Counted from the stretch's first letter, positions 1 through 8,822 are shown. The stretch: 64,000 nt of DNA from DATKUK01 sp035530655 (GCA_035530655.1 DATKUK010000017.1:124001-188000), one strand, 5' to 3'. The notes: a model not told the origin generated them from the sequence alone. Numbers and translations: made by a program.

Positions 1-350
1 GAAAGCACCATGCATTGAATCTGGATTTCGTCGCGGTAATCCTTCGGAAACAGCGGGCGGGTCGGCCGGTCGATCATCCGCATGGTGACGATCTCTTTGG
101 TGGTAGGCCTTCCCTCACGCTTGTAGAATCCGCCCGGAAACTTGCCCGCTGCGTACGTTTTCTCGCGATAGTCCACCGTCAGCGGAAAGAAATCGATTCC
201 CTCTCGCGGCTTGCCACACAGCACCGTCGCCAGAATCACCGTGTCGCCATACTGGACAACCACCGCGCCGTTCGCCTGTTTAGCCACCTTGCCCGTCTCG
301 ATACTCAGGAGGCGATCGCCTACCTCTAACTCAACTTTGTGTGTCGTCAT
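1..350 (-). CDS. pnp: Polynucleotide phosphorylase, N-terminal part (truncated by window edge)
   Basis: The reverse strand from ATG at 350 encodes about 116 residues of the first RNase PH domain of PNPase, the 3'-5' phosphorolytic exoribonuclease of RNA decay. Recognisable PNPase segments are VVVQYGDTVILATVLCG, the stretch DFFPLTVDYREKTYAAGKFPG and MRMIDRPTRPLFPK. The rest of the gene, including the second RNase PH domain and the KH and S1 domains, lies outside the window. It sits about 200 bp downstream of rpsO on the same strand, the common bacterial rpsO-pnp order, so co-transcription is likely. Confidence 0.95.
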   Translation of the reverse strand, partial: MTTHKVELEVGDRLLSIETGKVAKQANGAVVVQYGDTVILATVLCGKPREGIDFFPLTVDYREKTYAAGKFPGGFYKREGRPTTKEIVTMRMIDRPTRPLFPKDYRDEIQIQCMVL

Positions 351-552
351 CAGCTACTCAGTTCCTCACATGTACCATCTACTAAACGTCGTATCCCAAT
401 CTTCTTTGGTTCCCTAGCTGCACGGCTCCGCCCGACTGGCGGGCCACGACCCCAACCGGCCGCCCGGCGCATATACCCCCGGCTGGTCGAGTACACCATT
501 CAGCCCGTTTGGATCAGCTTGGCAGACAAGCCGAAGTCGGCCCACATGGGCC

Positions 553-822
553 TTATTTTCGTAGCCCCAGGCGCCCAATGATGTCCTGATATCGCTGCCG
601 GTCCGTCCGGGCCATGTACTTCAGCAGACTGGACCGCTTGCCCACCATCTTCAGCAGGCCGCGGCGAGAGGCATGGTCTTTCTTGTGGCTCCGCAGATGC
701 TCGGTCAACTGCTCGATTCGCTTCGTCAGAAGCGCGATCTGAACCTCCGGCGACCCGGTGTCCGCCTGGTGGGTTCGAAACTCACCCACGATTTCCTCTT
801 TACGCTGCTGTGTCAGGCTCAT
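553..822 (-). CDS. rpsO: 30S ribosomal protein S15
   Basis: This encodes 89 residues, the usual S15 length, starting MSLTQQRKEEIVGEF and ending GLRK. The family signatures are visible: the QIALLTKRIEQLTEHLRSHKKDH helix region in part (ALLTKRIEQLTEHLRSHK), then SRRGLLKMVGKRSSLLKYM. S15 binds 16S rRNA early in assembly of the 30S platform. The frame stays open upstream to 978, but S15 homology begins at the Met at 822, so that start is chosen. Directly after the stop lies a short palindrome, GGCCCATGTGGGCC, without a U-tract. pnp follows on the same strand. Confidence 0.96.
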   Translation of the reverse strand: MSLTQQRKEEIVGEFRTHQADTGSPEVQIALLTKRIEQLTEHLRSHKKDHASRRGLLKMVGKRSSLLKYMARTDRQRYQDIIGRLGLRK

Positions 823-989
823 GAACGGTAACCGCCACATCCCCAGTTTGCCCAACGGTCCACCCCGCCGAGCACAGTTGCCTACTTTTACCCGATCCCT
901 CTCTTTCCAGCAACTTAGGATAGTTGCAGGCCCGCCAGATTGCAACAGGAAAACGAGCCCTACCCCGGGCGGCCCCACCCCGCGGTGCC

Positions 990-1376
990 CTACTCGCCCA
1001 ACACCTTCTCAGCCGACTCCATCAGCCGGCTCATTGGGAAGGGCTTGTAGAGGTAATCGGCCGCACCGATGGCCAGGGCATATTGCTGGTGCCGTTTGCC
1101 CTCGTTGCCGGTGATCATGATGACATGAGGCCTGCTGTTGGGGGGCTTGCCCTTCTTGAGCTGCTCCAGCACCAGAAAACCGCTGCGTTTGGGCAACATC
1201 ATGTCCAGGACGATCAAGTCCGGGTCTTCCTTCAGGGCGGTCTCAACGGCCGTATTGCCATCCGACGCCTTGCTCACCGCCGCCCCAGCCGATGAGAAGC
1301 TTACCTCCATTGCCCCGAGAATCTCCTGGTCGTCGTCCACCAGCAGCACGGACTTGCCTTCAAGTTTGCCCGCCAC
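990..1376 (-). CDS. Stand-alone response-regulator receiver protein
   Basis: This is a 128-residue CheY-like receiver with no output domain. The acidic triad DDD, the phosphoacceptor Asp in LIVLDMMLPKRSG, the Thr in MITGNEGK and the Lys in YLYKPFP are all present, so it should be phosphorylatable. The ORF can begin at an ATG at 1394, but a strong Shine-Dalgarno, AGGAGGAATCAGCC, lies inside that extension and points to the GTG at 1376, which is the start used here. There is no kinase next to it. It lies downstream of the S15 gene on the other side of an unrelated intergenic gap, and its partner is unknown. Confidence 0.85.
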   Translation of the reverse strand: MAGKLEGKSVLLVDDDQEILGAMEVSFSSAGAAVSKASDGNTAVETALKEDPDLIVLDMMLPKRSGFLVLEQLKKGKPPNSRPHVIMITGNEGKRHQQYALAIGAADYLYKPFPMSRLMESAEKVLGE

Positions 1377-1683
1377 GGCTGATTCCTCCTGCATTAGGAT
1401 GTCCGTTCAGAACAATATGTCGCCCGACCATAGGATTCAAGCCCCACCCCACCAAGACGTTACCGCTATCACCCCCCGACGATCACCTCTTTCGGGCGAC
1501 CATCGCCTCGCCGAGAGCACACATTCGAAGCGCCATGGCCAGGACCCACAGACCACGCCGCCACTGCGGCCCGGCGTTGCCTGATCCGAGGTGGCCCACC
1601 CGACGGACGGTTGCTGGGTTGTCCAGATGCGTCATAGATGGTAGCATCCCTTGCTCATGTTGCCCCGAGGAGCGATTCGCCGC

Positions 1684-2616
1684 ATGGGTACCGGTTTGGC
1701 GCGTGGCATCTTTGCTTGGGCTGCCCGGATGGGCGGCACCTGTCTGCGCTGCCGGTTGCCTCGCATTCGCAGGCCCGAAACGTCTCGCTCGGGCCTGGCC
1801 GCACGCTTGGTGCTGCTCGCATCCGTACTGGCTTTGAGCCCGGGCGGTTGTACGGACGCCCAGCTCGACGCAGGTGTCAAGTCGCTGTTCAATCGACGGT
1901 CGCCAGGGCAGGAGCTGTTCGTGGCCCTGCAGGAGGACGATCCTGACCGTCGCCGCCAGGCCGTCCGCGCCATTGCCCGTAGCGACGTGGTTGCCCAGCA
2001 ATGGGCTGTCAAGGCCTTCGAGACGATTGCTCGTACCGATCCCGATCCGCAGGTGCGCTGCGCTGCCATTCGCGCTCTCGGCCGCAGCGGCGATTCTGCG
2101 GCGGTGGCGCCTCTCCTGATGATCCTCAACTGGCGCGAAAATCCCACCCGTGTACCCTATCCGCCCGACGACGAGGTCCGGTGGGACGCAACGGCGGTAT
2201 TGGCCAGCCTCGCGGGCTGGCAACTGGTGGCCGACCAGGACGAGCCCCAAGCGAGAAGCACCTTCGCACGCCTGCTGCAAAAGGACGAGAATCGCAACGT
2301 ACGTCTGGAGGCCGCCCGCGGGATGGGATGCCTAAACGCGGATCGCGCCGCGCTCGACGTCCTCGTCACGGGGTTGAACGACCGCGACTTCGGCGTGGTG
2401 TACGAATGCGAACAGTCGCTCATCAAGCTGACCGGGATGACCTTCGATTACGACTCACAAGCCTGGACCGACTGGCTGGGCAAAACGTCCGATCCGTTCG
2501 CCCTCGCCGGTCACACACCGACGACTTTGATGCCCGAGCGTCTGAGCTGGTGGCAGCGCGGGGGCCACGGCGTACGTCGGACGATCATAGCGTGGCAGGG
2601 CGAACGTAAGGAGTAA
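1684..2616 (+). CDS. HEAT-repeat putative lipoprotein
   Basis: This protein of about 310 residues has a basic N-terminus, a hydrophobic run LAARLVLLASVLALSPGGC resembling a lipoprotein signal (the lipobox is weak), and then helical repeats of the HEAT/PBS-lyase type. Examples are RRRQAVRAIA, RCAAIRALGRSGDSAAVAPLL and VRLEAARGMGCLNADRAALDVL. HEAT repeats form protein-binding superhelices; no catalytic residues are seen. The start is uncertain: GAGGAG lies about 11 nt before the ATG at 1684, and other ATGs are at 1651 and 1729. The dehydrogenase gene begins 50 bp downstream on the same strand. The specific role is unknown. Confidence 0.7.
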   Translation: MGTGLARGIFAWAARMGGTCLRCRLPRIRRPETSRSGLAARLVLLASVLALSPGGCTDAQLDAGVKSLFNRRSPGQELFVALQEDDPDRRRQAVRAIARSDVVAQQWAVKAFETIARTDPDPQVRCAAIRALGRSGDSAAVAPLLMILNWRENPTRVPYPPDDEVRWDATAVLASLAGWQLVADQDEPQARSTFARLLQKDENRNVRLEAARGMGCLNADRAALDVLVTGLNDRDFGVVYECEQSLIKLTGMTFDYDSQAWTDWLGKTSDPFALAGHTPTTLMPERLSWWQRGGHGVRRTIIAWQGERKE

Positions 2617-2666
2617 CGCCCGGCCAGCGGCGGCGGACACCGCCCGCAGCCGGGCACGTCGATCGC

Positions 2667-3626
2667 ATGCGAGCCATCGTCTACAAGGGCGGCAAAGTAT
2701 CGATTAGGCGAAGCCAACCCGACCCCAAACCCGACAAGGGTGAGTTGCTGATCGAGGTGTGTCAGGCCGGGATCTGCCGAACGGACCTGGAGATTGCCAA
2801 CGGCTACATGGACTTTGAAGGGGTCATGGGCCACGAGTTCGTGGGCCACGTGGTGGGCGGGCCCCGCGACTGGCGCACTAAACGCGTCGTCGCCGAGATC
2901 AACTGCGTCTGCGAAAAATGCGAGATGTGCCGCAGCGGCATGGCCAACCACTGCCCCCGACGAACGGTCATCGGCATCAGCGGGCGGGACGGGTGCTTCG
3001 CTGAGCGGATCACCGTGCCTATCCGCAACTGCCACATCTTGCCCGACGCGGTCAGCGATGAAGAAGCGGTGTTCGTCGAACCACTCGCCGCCGCCTATCA
3101 GACGATCCACCAAGTGGCGATCGAGCCCCGTATGAAAGTCGCCGTCCTGGGCGCCGGCCGACTCGGTCTCCTGATGGCCCAGGTCCTGGCCGGCACCGAG
3201 TGCCAGCTCGAAGTCATCGGGCGAGACCCCGACAAGCTGCTTTTCTGCGACAAGAAAGGTATCCGCACCACCGTGGTCAGGGAGCTAGTCCCCAGGGCCG
3301 ATCGCGACGTCATCGTGGAATGCACGGGGTCACCCACCGGCCTCGAGCTGGCCATGAAGCTGGTCCGCCCCCGTGGGACGATCGTGCTCAAAACCACTCT
3401 CGCCAAGGCCGCACCGTTGAACCCGACGCCGATGGTAATCAACGAACTCACGCTGCTGGGTAGCCGTTGCGGCCCGTTCCCCGAGGCCATCAACGCGCTG
3501 GCCCGCAAGCAGATCGACGTCCTTTCGATGATCAGCAAGACGTTTCCGCTGAGCAAGGGCCTGGAAGCCCTCCGCGCAGCCGGGGACACTCAGAACATCA
3601 AGGTTCTGCTGAAAGCCAGATCCTGA
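2667..3626 (+). CDS. Zinc-dependent alcohol dehydrogenase (MDR family)
   Basis: This 319-residue medium-chain dehydrogenase has a GroES-like N-terminal domain and a Rossmann domain. Catalytic zinc ligands are visible as Cys37 in GICRTDLE, His56-Glu57 in GHEFVGH and Glu138 in VEPLAAAY. The structural zinc site is Cys82, Cys85, Cys88 and Cys96. The nucleotide loop is LGAGRLG near residue 161. It oxidises or reduces an alcohol or polyol with NAD(P); the substrate cannot be read from sequence. It is slightly shorter than the usual 340-350 residues. It may be co-transcribed with the preceding HEAT gene. Confidence 0.88.
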   Translation: MRAIVYKGGKVSIRRSQPDPKPDKGELLIEVCQAGICRTDLEIANGYMDFEGVMGHEFVGHVVGGPRDWRTKRVVAEINCVCEKCEMCRSGMANHCPRRTVIGISGRDGCFAERITVPIRNCHILPDAVSDEEAVFVEPLAAAYQTIHQVAIEPRMKVAVLGAGRLGLLMAQVLAGTECQLEVIGRDPDKLLFCDKKGIRTTVVRELVPRADRDVIVECTGSPTGLELAMKLVRPRGTIVLKTTLAKAAPLNPTPMVINELTLLGSRCGPFPEAINALARKQIDVLSMISKTFPLSKGLEALRAAGDTQNIKVLLKARS

Positions 3627-3753
3627 CTGCCTTTCATTGCCGCCTTCCGTATGCGTTTCCGCAAAGGCATGGCTTTGGCGCGCCCATAGCCATTGGTACA
3701 CCGGTTCGGTCGCATATGCCGATACAAGCAAAAGTCCCACGAGGATTGTCCTT

Positions 3754-4461
3754 ATGTCAGCAGGCATGGCTTTGGTGCTTAGCAGTGGGGGGCTGAACAG
3801 TTGCGTCCTCACCGCCCTGGCCCGGCAGGAGTATCGCTTAGCGATGCTCCACGCGGAGTTTGATCATCGTAGTGCTCGGTGCGAGTCGGAGTGCTTTCAG
3901 GCCCAGGAGGAGCGCTTCCAGCCCGCTGAGACGCTGACGGTGCAGTTGCCCCATCTCCGGCAAATCCGCGGTAACGCTCGTGTTGACAAAAACTTAGCGA
4001 TAGAGGATTCGCAGGAGCTGCGTAGCGGAGGCTGCAATAGCTTCGTTGCCGGCCTGATTCCCACGCTGCTGGGTGTTGCCCAGAGCTGGGCAGCCGCGGT
4101 AGGGGCTTCGGTCATCATGATCGGCGTTTCGGAGGACCTCGCAGGGCCGGGGCCAGCCACCAAGGAGCTTTATCCCGACCATCGAGCTGAGTTCTTCCAC
4201 CTGTACGCTCAGACCCTTCATTACGCGACGCTGGCACGTTGTCCGCTTCGCCTGGAAACGCCTCTCTTGTTCATGACCCGCGGCGAAATCATACGCCTGG
4301 GCCAGCGCCTTGGCGCGCCGCTGGCAGCCACGTGGTCGTGCCTGCGTAACGAGGATCAGCCTTGCGGCACCTGCTACGGCTGCACGAGCCGCGCCCGCGG
4401 CTTTGCCGCCGCCGGCATCGCCGATCCACAACTGACGCTTTCGGCGGGCCACTCCAGGTAA
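3754..4461 (+). CDS. queC: QueC-like 7-cyano-7-deazaguanine synthase
   Basis: This 235-residue PP-loop protein resembles QueC, which uses ATP and ammonia to convert 7-carboxy-7-deazaguanine to preQ0. The C-terminal zinc site is clear: Cys196, Cys204, Cys207 and Cys210 in SCLRNEDQPCGTCYGC, followed by the family RARGFAAAGI. The P-loop reads SSGGLNS, with Asn15 where the family norm is Asp (SGGxDS). This might alter activity or may be a lineage variant. The start at 3754 is set by GAGGA eight bases upstream; the frame is open earlier but that part shows no homology. No other queuosine genes lie nearby. Confidence 0.75.
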   Translation: MSAGMALVLSSGGLNSCVLTALARQEYRLAMLHAEFDHRSARCESECFQAQEERFQPAETLTVQLPHLRQIRGNARVDKNLAIEDSQELRSGGCNSFVAGLIPTLLGVAQSWAAAVGASVIMIGVSEDLAGPGPATKELYPDHRAEFFHLYAQTLHYATLARCPLRLETPLLFMTRGEIIRLGQRLGAPLAATWSCLRNEDQPCGTCYGCTSRARGFAAAGIADPQLTLSAGHSR

Positions 4462-4638
4462 ACCGCCTATCACGAGCGCCTCTGTTGCCAGAACTGCCCC
4501 CCGCCGTTCCTGTCGGGCGTCTGGTCGCCCCAAAGTCGCAGCAACAGCTCCCAAGGCGAACCGTGCGGGAGCTTCTGCAGCCTTGCTCTCGCCCGAGGCG
4601 CTAGAATGAGCGCGCGACTTAACAGGAGGAACCCAAAC

Positions 4639-5187
4639 ATGAGCACGACCGGCAAGGCGTTGGCCGAACAGAGCTGCCAAGCCCCTCCCGCCGGCAGCAA
4701 GCCCCTCGGACAGGCTGACTGCAAGACGCTGGCAGTCGCCCTGGACGGGTGGCAGGTGAAAGACGGAAGTCGCCTTGAGAAGGAATTTGCCACGCAGGAT
4801 TTCCGCGACACCATGGCCTTCGCCAATCGCATCGCCGAGATCGCCGAGAGCGAGAACCACCACCCGGACCTTCACCTCTCCTACCGTCGACTGTGCGTTG
4901 TCTTGACCACACACGCAGTAGGCGGCCTAAGCCGCAACGACTTCATCCTCGCGGCCAAGATCGACCAGGCCCGCTCGCAGAGGTACTTGCTCTTTCCTCA
5001 TCAAGCGTCCGGTGTGCAACCGGGCGCGCCGGCCACCATGCGCGTCGCCGAGGCGCTGCCGCAGGTGCCTGTCACATGCGATCCACTGTCTCGATGCCCA
5101 ACAGCCCCAAGCCGGTTTGCAGCGTGCGGGCCGTCAGATCGCACAGGCGCAGGCGTGAGTCGCGCAAGGCGGCGTCGCCGGCTTTGA
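4639..5187 (+). CDS. Pterin-4a-carbinolamine dehydratase with unusual C-terminal tail
   Basis: The first 110 residues or so are a PCD/DCoH domain, which dehydrates 4a-hydroxytetrahydrobiopterin. The active-site pattern ENHHPDLHLSYRRLCVVLTT followed by HAVGGLSRNDF is intact. Normal family members end shortly after the AAKID segment. Here about 70 more residues follow, basic and low in complexity, and the stop at 5187 lies 116 bp inside the oppositely oriented argS. A recent stop loss or frameshift at the 3' end is the simplest reading. The start at 4639 is preceded by AGGAGG; an ATG at 4606 is less likely. Confidence 0.8.
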   Translation: MSTTGKALAEQSCQAPPAGSKPLGQADCKTLAVALDGWQVKDGSRLEKEFATQDFRDTMAFANRIAEIAESENHHPDLHLSYRRLCVVLTTHAVGGLSRNDFILAAKIDQARSQRYLLFPHQASGVQPGAPATMRVAEALPQVPVTCDPLSRCPTAPSRFAACGPSDRTGAGVSRARRRRRL

Positions 5188-6919
5188 GCACAGGACAGTC
5201 CTTATAGAAGCCGCTGAACGCTTGTGCCGTTTCGAACAGGTAGCTCGTCAGCACGTTGGGAGCGGGCGAGGTTGCGGCGACGTGCTGGCCGGGGCGCGAC
5301 CGTGTGCCGGCGGCTGTCGCCACCGTCTCGCCGAACTGCAGGAGCTTCTTGCCCAGGGCCAACTCGGGCGGCGTCCCGAGCGTAATGCGGGTGTCCGGAT
5401 CGAGCTGCCGGTAGTCTACCTCTCCCTTGCGTCCGATCGACTGGATTCGCGCGTAGGCGTACATCATGTACGGGGCGGTGTTGCCGTCCATGGCCAGCAT
5501 TTTGTCCCAACTGAACACATAATCGCTTGCGATGTTATGCGCCAGGTCGTTGTACTTGACGGCCCCGACCCCCACCCTGGCGGCGATCTGGGCCCGGTGG
5601 TCGGCGGGCATCTCCGGGCTGTTCTGGTCGACGATCTGACGAGCGTGCTGCTCGGCCTCATCCAACAGGCTATCGAGCCGAACCGCCTTCCCCTCGCGAG
5701 TCTTAAAGGGTTTGCGGTCCGGATCCAGCACCGTGCCGAACGGTATGAACTCCAGGCTGACCTCAGGGCCCACATACCCAGCCCGGCGGGCGGCCTGGAA
5801 GACCATGGCGAAATGCTGGGCCTGCCGCGAATCGTGCACGTAGATGATCTGGTCGGGGTGGAAATGTCGCCCGCGGTAACGCAGCGCCGCAAGGTCGAAG
5901 GTGGAATACAGGTATGTGCCGTCGCCCTTACGGATGATCAAGGGCAGTTCTGATCCGTCCTTGGCGGTAAAAAGCGGCTGGCCCCGCTCGTCCCGCAGGA
6001 ACATGCATAGCGCCCCGGCATCATCAAAGGCCAGGCGCCGCTGCTGGAGTTCCGCGAGCATCGGGCTGTAGTCCTCGGCATAGGCGCTTTCGCCCTGAAC
6101 GTCCTCGGGTCGCAGCCTGACGCCCAAGCGGTCGTAGATCGCCTGACAGGCCTCTAACGTAGCCTGCCGGACCCACTGCCAGCGCCGGTACGCGGGGTCC
6201 GCGTGATTCTGGAGGGCATGCAGCAGTTGGCGGCATCCCTGTTCGACCGACCGATCCCTGGCAAAAAGGTCGCTCACCTGCGTATAGGCCCGCTCGATGC
6301 CCTCCAGCCCGCCAGCCAACTCGCCGATGATGGCTTGCTGGCCGTCCGCATTGAGCCCATGTTGGGTCTCGAGTTGGGCGAGTCGATCGCTCACCGCGTG
6401 CAGCACCATGCCCATCTGGAGTCCCCAATCCCCGACATGGTTGCGGCGGATGACCTCGTGCCCGGCAAACTCCAGCAATCGCACGATGCTGTCGCCGACA
6501 ATAGTGCTGCGCAAGTGCCCAACATGCATGAGCTTAGCGACGTTAACTCCAGAGTAGTCGACGACGATTCGCTGGCGGGGGCAGGCGGTGGGCACACCCA
6601 GACGTGCATCGGTCTGGATCTGCTGTAGCGCACGGGCGACGAAAGCAGGCGAGAGCGTCAGGTTGATGAACCCCGGTCCAGCCAACGACGGCGGCTGGCA
6701 CATGTCGGCCACATCGAGCTTGGCGACGATCCGCTCGGCCAACTCCCGTGGCTTTGTCTTGAGCCGTTTGGCCAATGCCATCGCACAGTTGGCCTGATAG
6801 TCGCCGAAGCGTGAATCCAGCGTAGGGCGGATCACGGGGTCGGCGTCGGCCAATTCCGGGCCGACACGGGCCAGGGCATCGGCGACGCGTGCGTTGAGTT
6901 GCTCGACGATCGGCGTCAC
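5072..6919 (-). CDS. argS: Arginyl-tRNA synthetase
   Basis: This 615-residue class I synthetase charges tRNA-Arg. The N-terminal Add-1 domain (about 1-110) is followed by the catalytic Rossmann fold with the HIGH-equivalent HVGHLRST at residues 132-139 in the context NVAKLMHVGHLRS. The C-terminal anticodon-binding domain includes MYAYARIQSIGRK. A canonical KMSK is lacking, which is usual for ArgRS. The stop at 5072 is overlapped by the tail of the convergent carbinolamine dehydratase. No T-box or leader is evident upstream. Confidence 0.96.
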   Translation of the reverse strand: MTPIVEQLNARVADALARVGPELADADPVIRPTLDSRFGDYQANCAMALAKRLKTKPRELAERIVAKLDVADMCQPPSLAGPGFINLTLSPAFVARALQQIQTDARLGVPTACPRQRIVVDYSGVNVAKLMHVGHLRSTIVGDSIVRLLEFAGHEVIRRNHVGDWGLQMGMVLHAVSDRLAQLETQHGLNADGQQAIIGELAGGLEGIERAYTQVSDLFARDRSVEQGCRQLLHALQNHADPAYRRWQWVRQATLEACQAIYDRLGVRLRPEDVQGESAYAEDYSPMLAELQQRRLAFDDAGALCMFLRDERGQPLFTAKDGSELPLIIRKGDGTYLYSTFDLAALRYRGRHFHPDQIIYVHDSRQAQHFAMVFQAARRAGYVGPEVSLEFIPFGTVLDPDRKPFKTREGKAVRLDSLLDEAEQHARQIVDQNSPEMPADHRAQIAARVGVGAVKYNDLAHNIASDYVFSWDKMLAMDGNTAPYMMYAYARIQSIGRKGEVDYRQLDPDTRITLGTPPELALGKKLLQFGETVATAAGTRSRPGQHVAATSPAPNVLTSYLFETAQAFSGFYKDCPVLKAGDAALRDSRLRLCDLTARTLQTGLGLLGIETVDRM

Positions 6920-7152
6920 GGCAAGGATATCTCCTCATCGGTTTTGCGACGACCGGCGCTATGCTACACGCGAATCGGTCCGGCCAAAAGCGCCTACGCT
7001 CAGCGCGACACACCAGCCCGCATCGGCGTAGGCCGGCCGCATGAGCGGTCCTGCCACGGTGCTTCCCTGCCCGCCCCACTGCCTCTACAATGTTGGTCTA
7101 TACCGGTGATCAACGCGTCCCAAAGTGCCAGTTCAGACAGAGGTGCATTCGC

Positions 7153-8271
7153 ATGATTGAGGTGCTCGCATCCATCGCATACATGGTCATCGGCGTGTCG
7201 GCAGCGCCGGCAACGGAACCTGCATCACAGCCGGTATTCGAGGTCACTGAAGTCATCTCCTACCCGAACGCAGGCCTGAGCTTCGCCGTTCCCGCAGACT
7301 GGATACGTCGCCCAGCACCCCGACCGGACCAACTCTATCAGGGGATCCGACCCGCGTCACAGGGGCCGAGGCTCTCGTTGTTGGTTCGATGCGAGAAGGT
7401 CGGCCAGAAGTCTGTCCGGGTGGTGGCCGAGGAGGATGCAGCAGACGGTAGGCGGCTTCGTCGGGTGGTCGAGCCGAAACACTCGGGCTACGTACCGGTG
7501 GGCGAGACGCAGTTCTACGAGGTGGCCGGCACGTCTTACCTCGCTCGGCAGGGGCAATGGTTCGTATGGCGCTATTTGAAACGCGACGAACTGTGCTACT
7601 CGGTGATCGTGTCGGCCGCATTCTCGGGGCCGGACGAGCAAGTGGCGGCCTCCCAGAGCGCGGGTGCCCTGGCTGATGCCGTATGTGCGTCGATGAAGCT
7701 CTCGAAGCCGGAGGATCCCAGCAAAAGGCTGTATGAGGTGTCACCGACTGAGGATCTGGCCCGATTTCGCCTCAAGATGGACATTCCCGAAGCCTGGCGA
7801 TGGACGAGACTGTCCCATAGGGATCCGACGTCCATCGTCGCGGTGGGCCTGATGGACTACGAGCGCGACTTGGCGCAGCCGGCGCTGGTCGTACGCGCCG
7901 AGTACTGCCCTCCCGGGATCACAGCCGAGCAGATCGTCGAGGGGGCTTACCGCTCGGCTGTAGCCGAACTGACCGAGGGCCAACAGATTGACCGCCTGTT
8001 CTCGGGCGCCACAACGCTGTGCGGCAAACCTGCCTGGGATCTGGTCACAAACGTCTCGATCGACAAACCCTACACCGAGGCCCGTCGCACCATCGTACAC
8101 GACGAGCACGGCGCGCTGAGTCTGATCGTCCGGTATGCCGACCTGAACAATACCCGCGCCCTGCGCATGCTGGACCGTATCGCGACATCTCTGGAGTTGC
8201 TGGGACCGCTGCAGTCACGACGGCGAGGCATCCAACCGCCACCGGGCGGTAGCAGCCCTCTGGGCAGGTGA
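7153..8271 (+). CDS. Exported protein of unknown function
   Basis: This 372-residue protein has a short hydrophobic signal peptide, MIEVLASIAYMVIGVSAAPA. Two similar halves follow, each beginning with a pattern of the type F-x-V-P-x-x-W (SFAVPADWIRRPAP near residue 35; FRLKMDIPEAWRWTRL near 200), resembling the beta-rich PsbP/Mog1-like fold used in many exported proteins. This fold suggestion is weak. The start at 7153 is preceded by AGAGG. The protein is probably periplasmic. No enzyme motif was recognised. The C-terminus is Pro/Gly-rich. Confidence 0.65.
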   Translation: MIEVLASIAYMVIGVSAAPATEPASQPVFEVTEVISYPNAGLSFAVPADWIRRPAPRPDQLYQGIRPASQGPRLSLLVRCEKVGQKSVRVVAEEDAADGRRLRRVVEPKHSGYVPVGETQFYEVAGTSYLARQGQWFVWRYLKRDELCYSVIVSAAFSGPDEQVAASQSAGALADAVCASMKLSKPEDPSKRLYEVSPTEDLARFRLKMDIPEAWRWTRLSHRDPTSIVAVGLMDYERDLAQPALVVRAEYCPPGITAEQIVEGAYRSAVAELTEGQQIDRLFSGATTLCGKPAWDLVTNVSIDKPYTEARRTIVHDEHGALSLIVRYADLNNTRALRMLDRIATSLELLGPLQSRRRGIQPPPGGSSPLGR

Positions 8272-8280
8272 TCTGAGGCT

Positions 8281-8325
8281 AAACAAAAGGAGGCTTGGGT
8301 CACTCAAGGTGAGCAGCCCAAGCCT
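8281..8325 (-). terminator. Rho-independent terminator of the small gene at 8356-8637
   Basis: The arms at 8291-8299 and 8317-8325 (AGGCTTGGG/CCCAAGCCT) are perfect 9-bp complements, extended by an inner TCAC/GTGA pairing at 8300-8303 and 8309-8312. Read on the reverse strand, the stem is followed by CCTTTTGTTT, so it ends transcription of the small reverse-strand gene 30 bp upstream. In the forward direction it has no U-tract. Confidence 0.8.
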
Positions 8326-8355
8326 GAGAGGGAGAGAGAGTATCGGTTACGCCTG

Positions 8356-8637
8356 TCACAAGGCAGGCGAGATCACGCTTTGAACGTCCGCCTCCTTCGG
8401 TGCGTCCGCAACAACGGACAACTCGGCGGCCCGCACGATCAACGGCACGGAGACACCCGCCACGTCGATGATCGCAAAGTGATCCTTTTTCCGGCCGTAG
8501 TCGCTCACAAGCACGACGTTGCCGATCAACTCCACAAGCCCCGAAAGACTGTACAGTACCTGCTGCTGGTCCGGACACACAACGGATCCGAGCCTGAAGC
8601 GAACCGTGGTGCCGCTGTACAACTTCGGCGCCTGCAA
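8356..8637 (-). CDS. Conserved-looking small protein of unknown function, monocistronic
   Basis: This is a 93-residue soluble protein with no family recognised. It contains GTTVRFRLGSVVCPDQQQV, a hydrophobic core LVELIGNVVLVSDYG, and SVPLIVRAAELSVVAD. The start is TTG at 8637, supported by GGAGGTAGGCAGGA immediately upstream. A good promoter (8732-8759) and a terminator (8281-8325) bracket it, so it is a stand-alone transcript with strong signals rather than part of the che operon that begins 186 bp away. The translation looks like a small beta-rich domain. Confidence 0.7.
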   Translation of the reverse strand: MQAPKLYSGTTVRFRLGSVVCPDQQQVLYSLSGLVELIGNVVLVSDYGRKKDHFAIIDVAGVSVPLIVRAAELSVVADAPKEADVQSVISPAL

Positions 8638-8731
8638 TCCTGCCTACCTCCCGCCGAAAGCCAGCCGCCCTATCTGGGAAAAACAGAAAGCAGCCGGCTT
8701 TCGCCGAACTGCTCTCTCTGCCTCATCTACT

Positions 8732-8759
8732 AATGTACACCGAGTTACGCGTCTGTCAA
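8732..8759 (-). promoter_or_regulatory. Sigma-70-type promoter for the small gene at 8356-8637
   Basis: On the reverse strand a perfect -35 TTGACA (8759-8754) is followed after 16 bp by TACATT (8737-8732). It points at the TTG-started small gene, whose start codon is about 95 bp downstream. Confidence 0.55.
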
Positions 8760-8822
8760 CGACAAATCACAGGTGGCATCGCACTTTTCCTCATGAAACG
8801 TATCTTTCGCATTCTGAGTGAG

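Noticed and set aside
539..552. Palindrome GGCCCATGTGGGCC after rpsO as a terminator
   Set aside because: Only 6 bp of stem with a 2-nt loop and no U-tract; rpsO and pnp are usually co-transcribed.
2511..3113. Reverse-strand ORF of 200 codons opposite the alcohol dehydrogenase
   Set aside because: It is an antisense shadow of a gene whose forward product has clear zinc-binding motifs.
3627..3753. A preQ1 riboswitch before the QueC-like gene
   Set aside because: No pseudoknot-forming A-rich tail overlapping the ribosome binding site can be seen in the gap.
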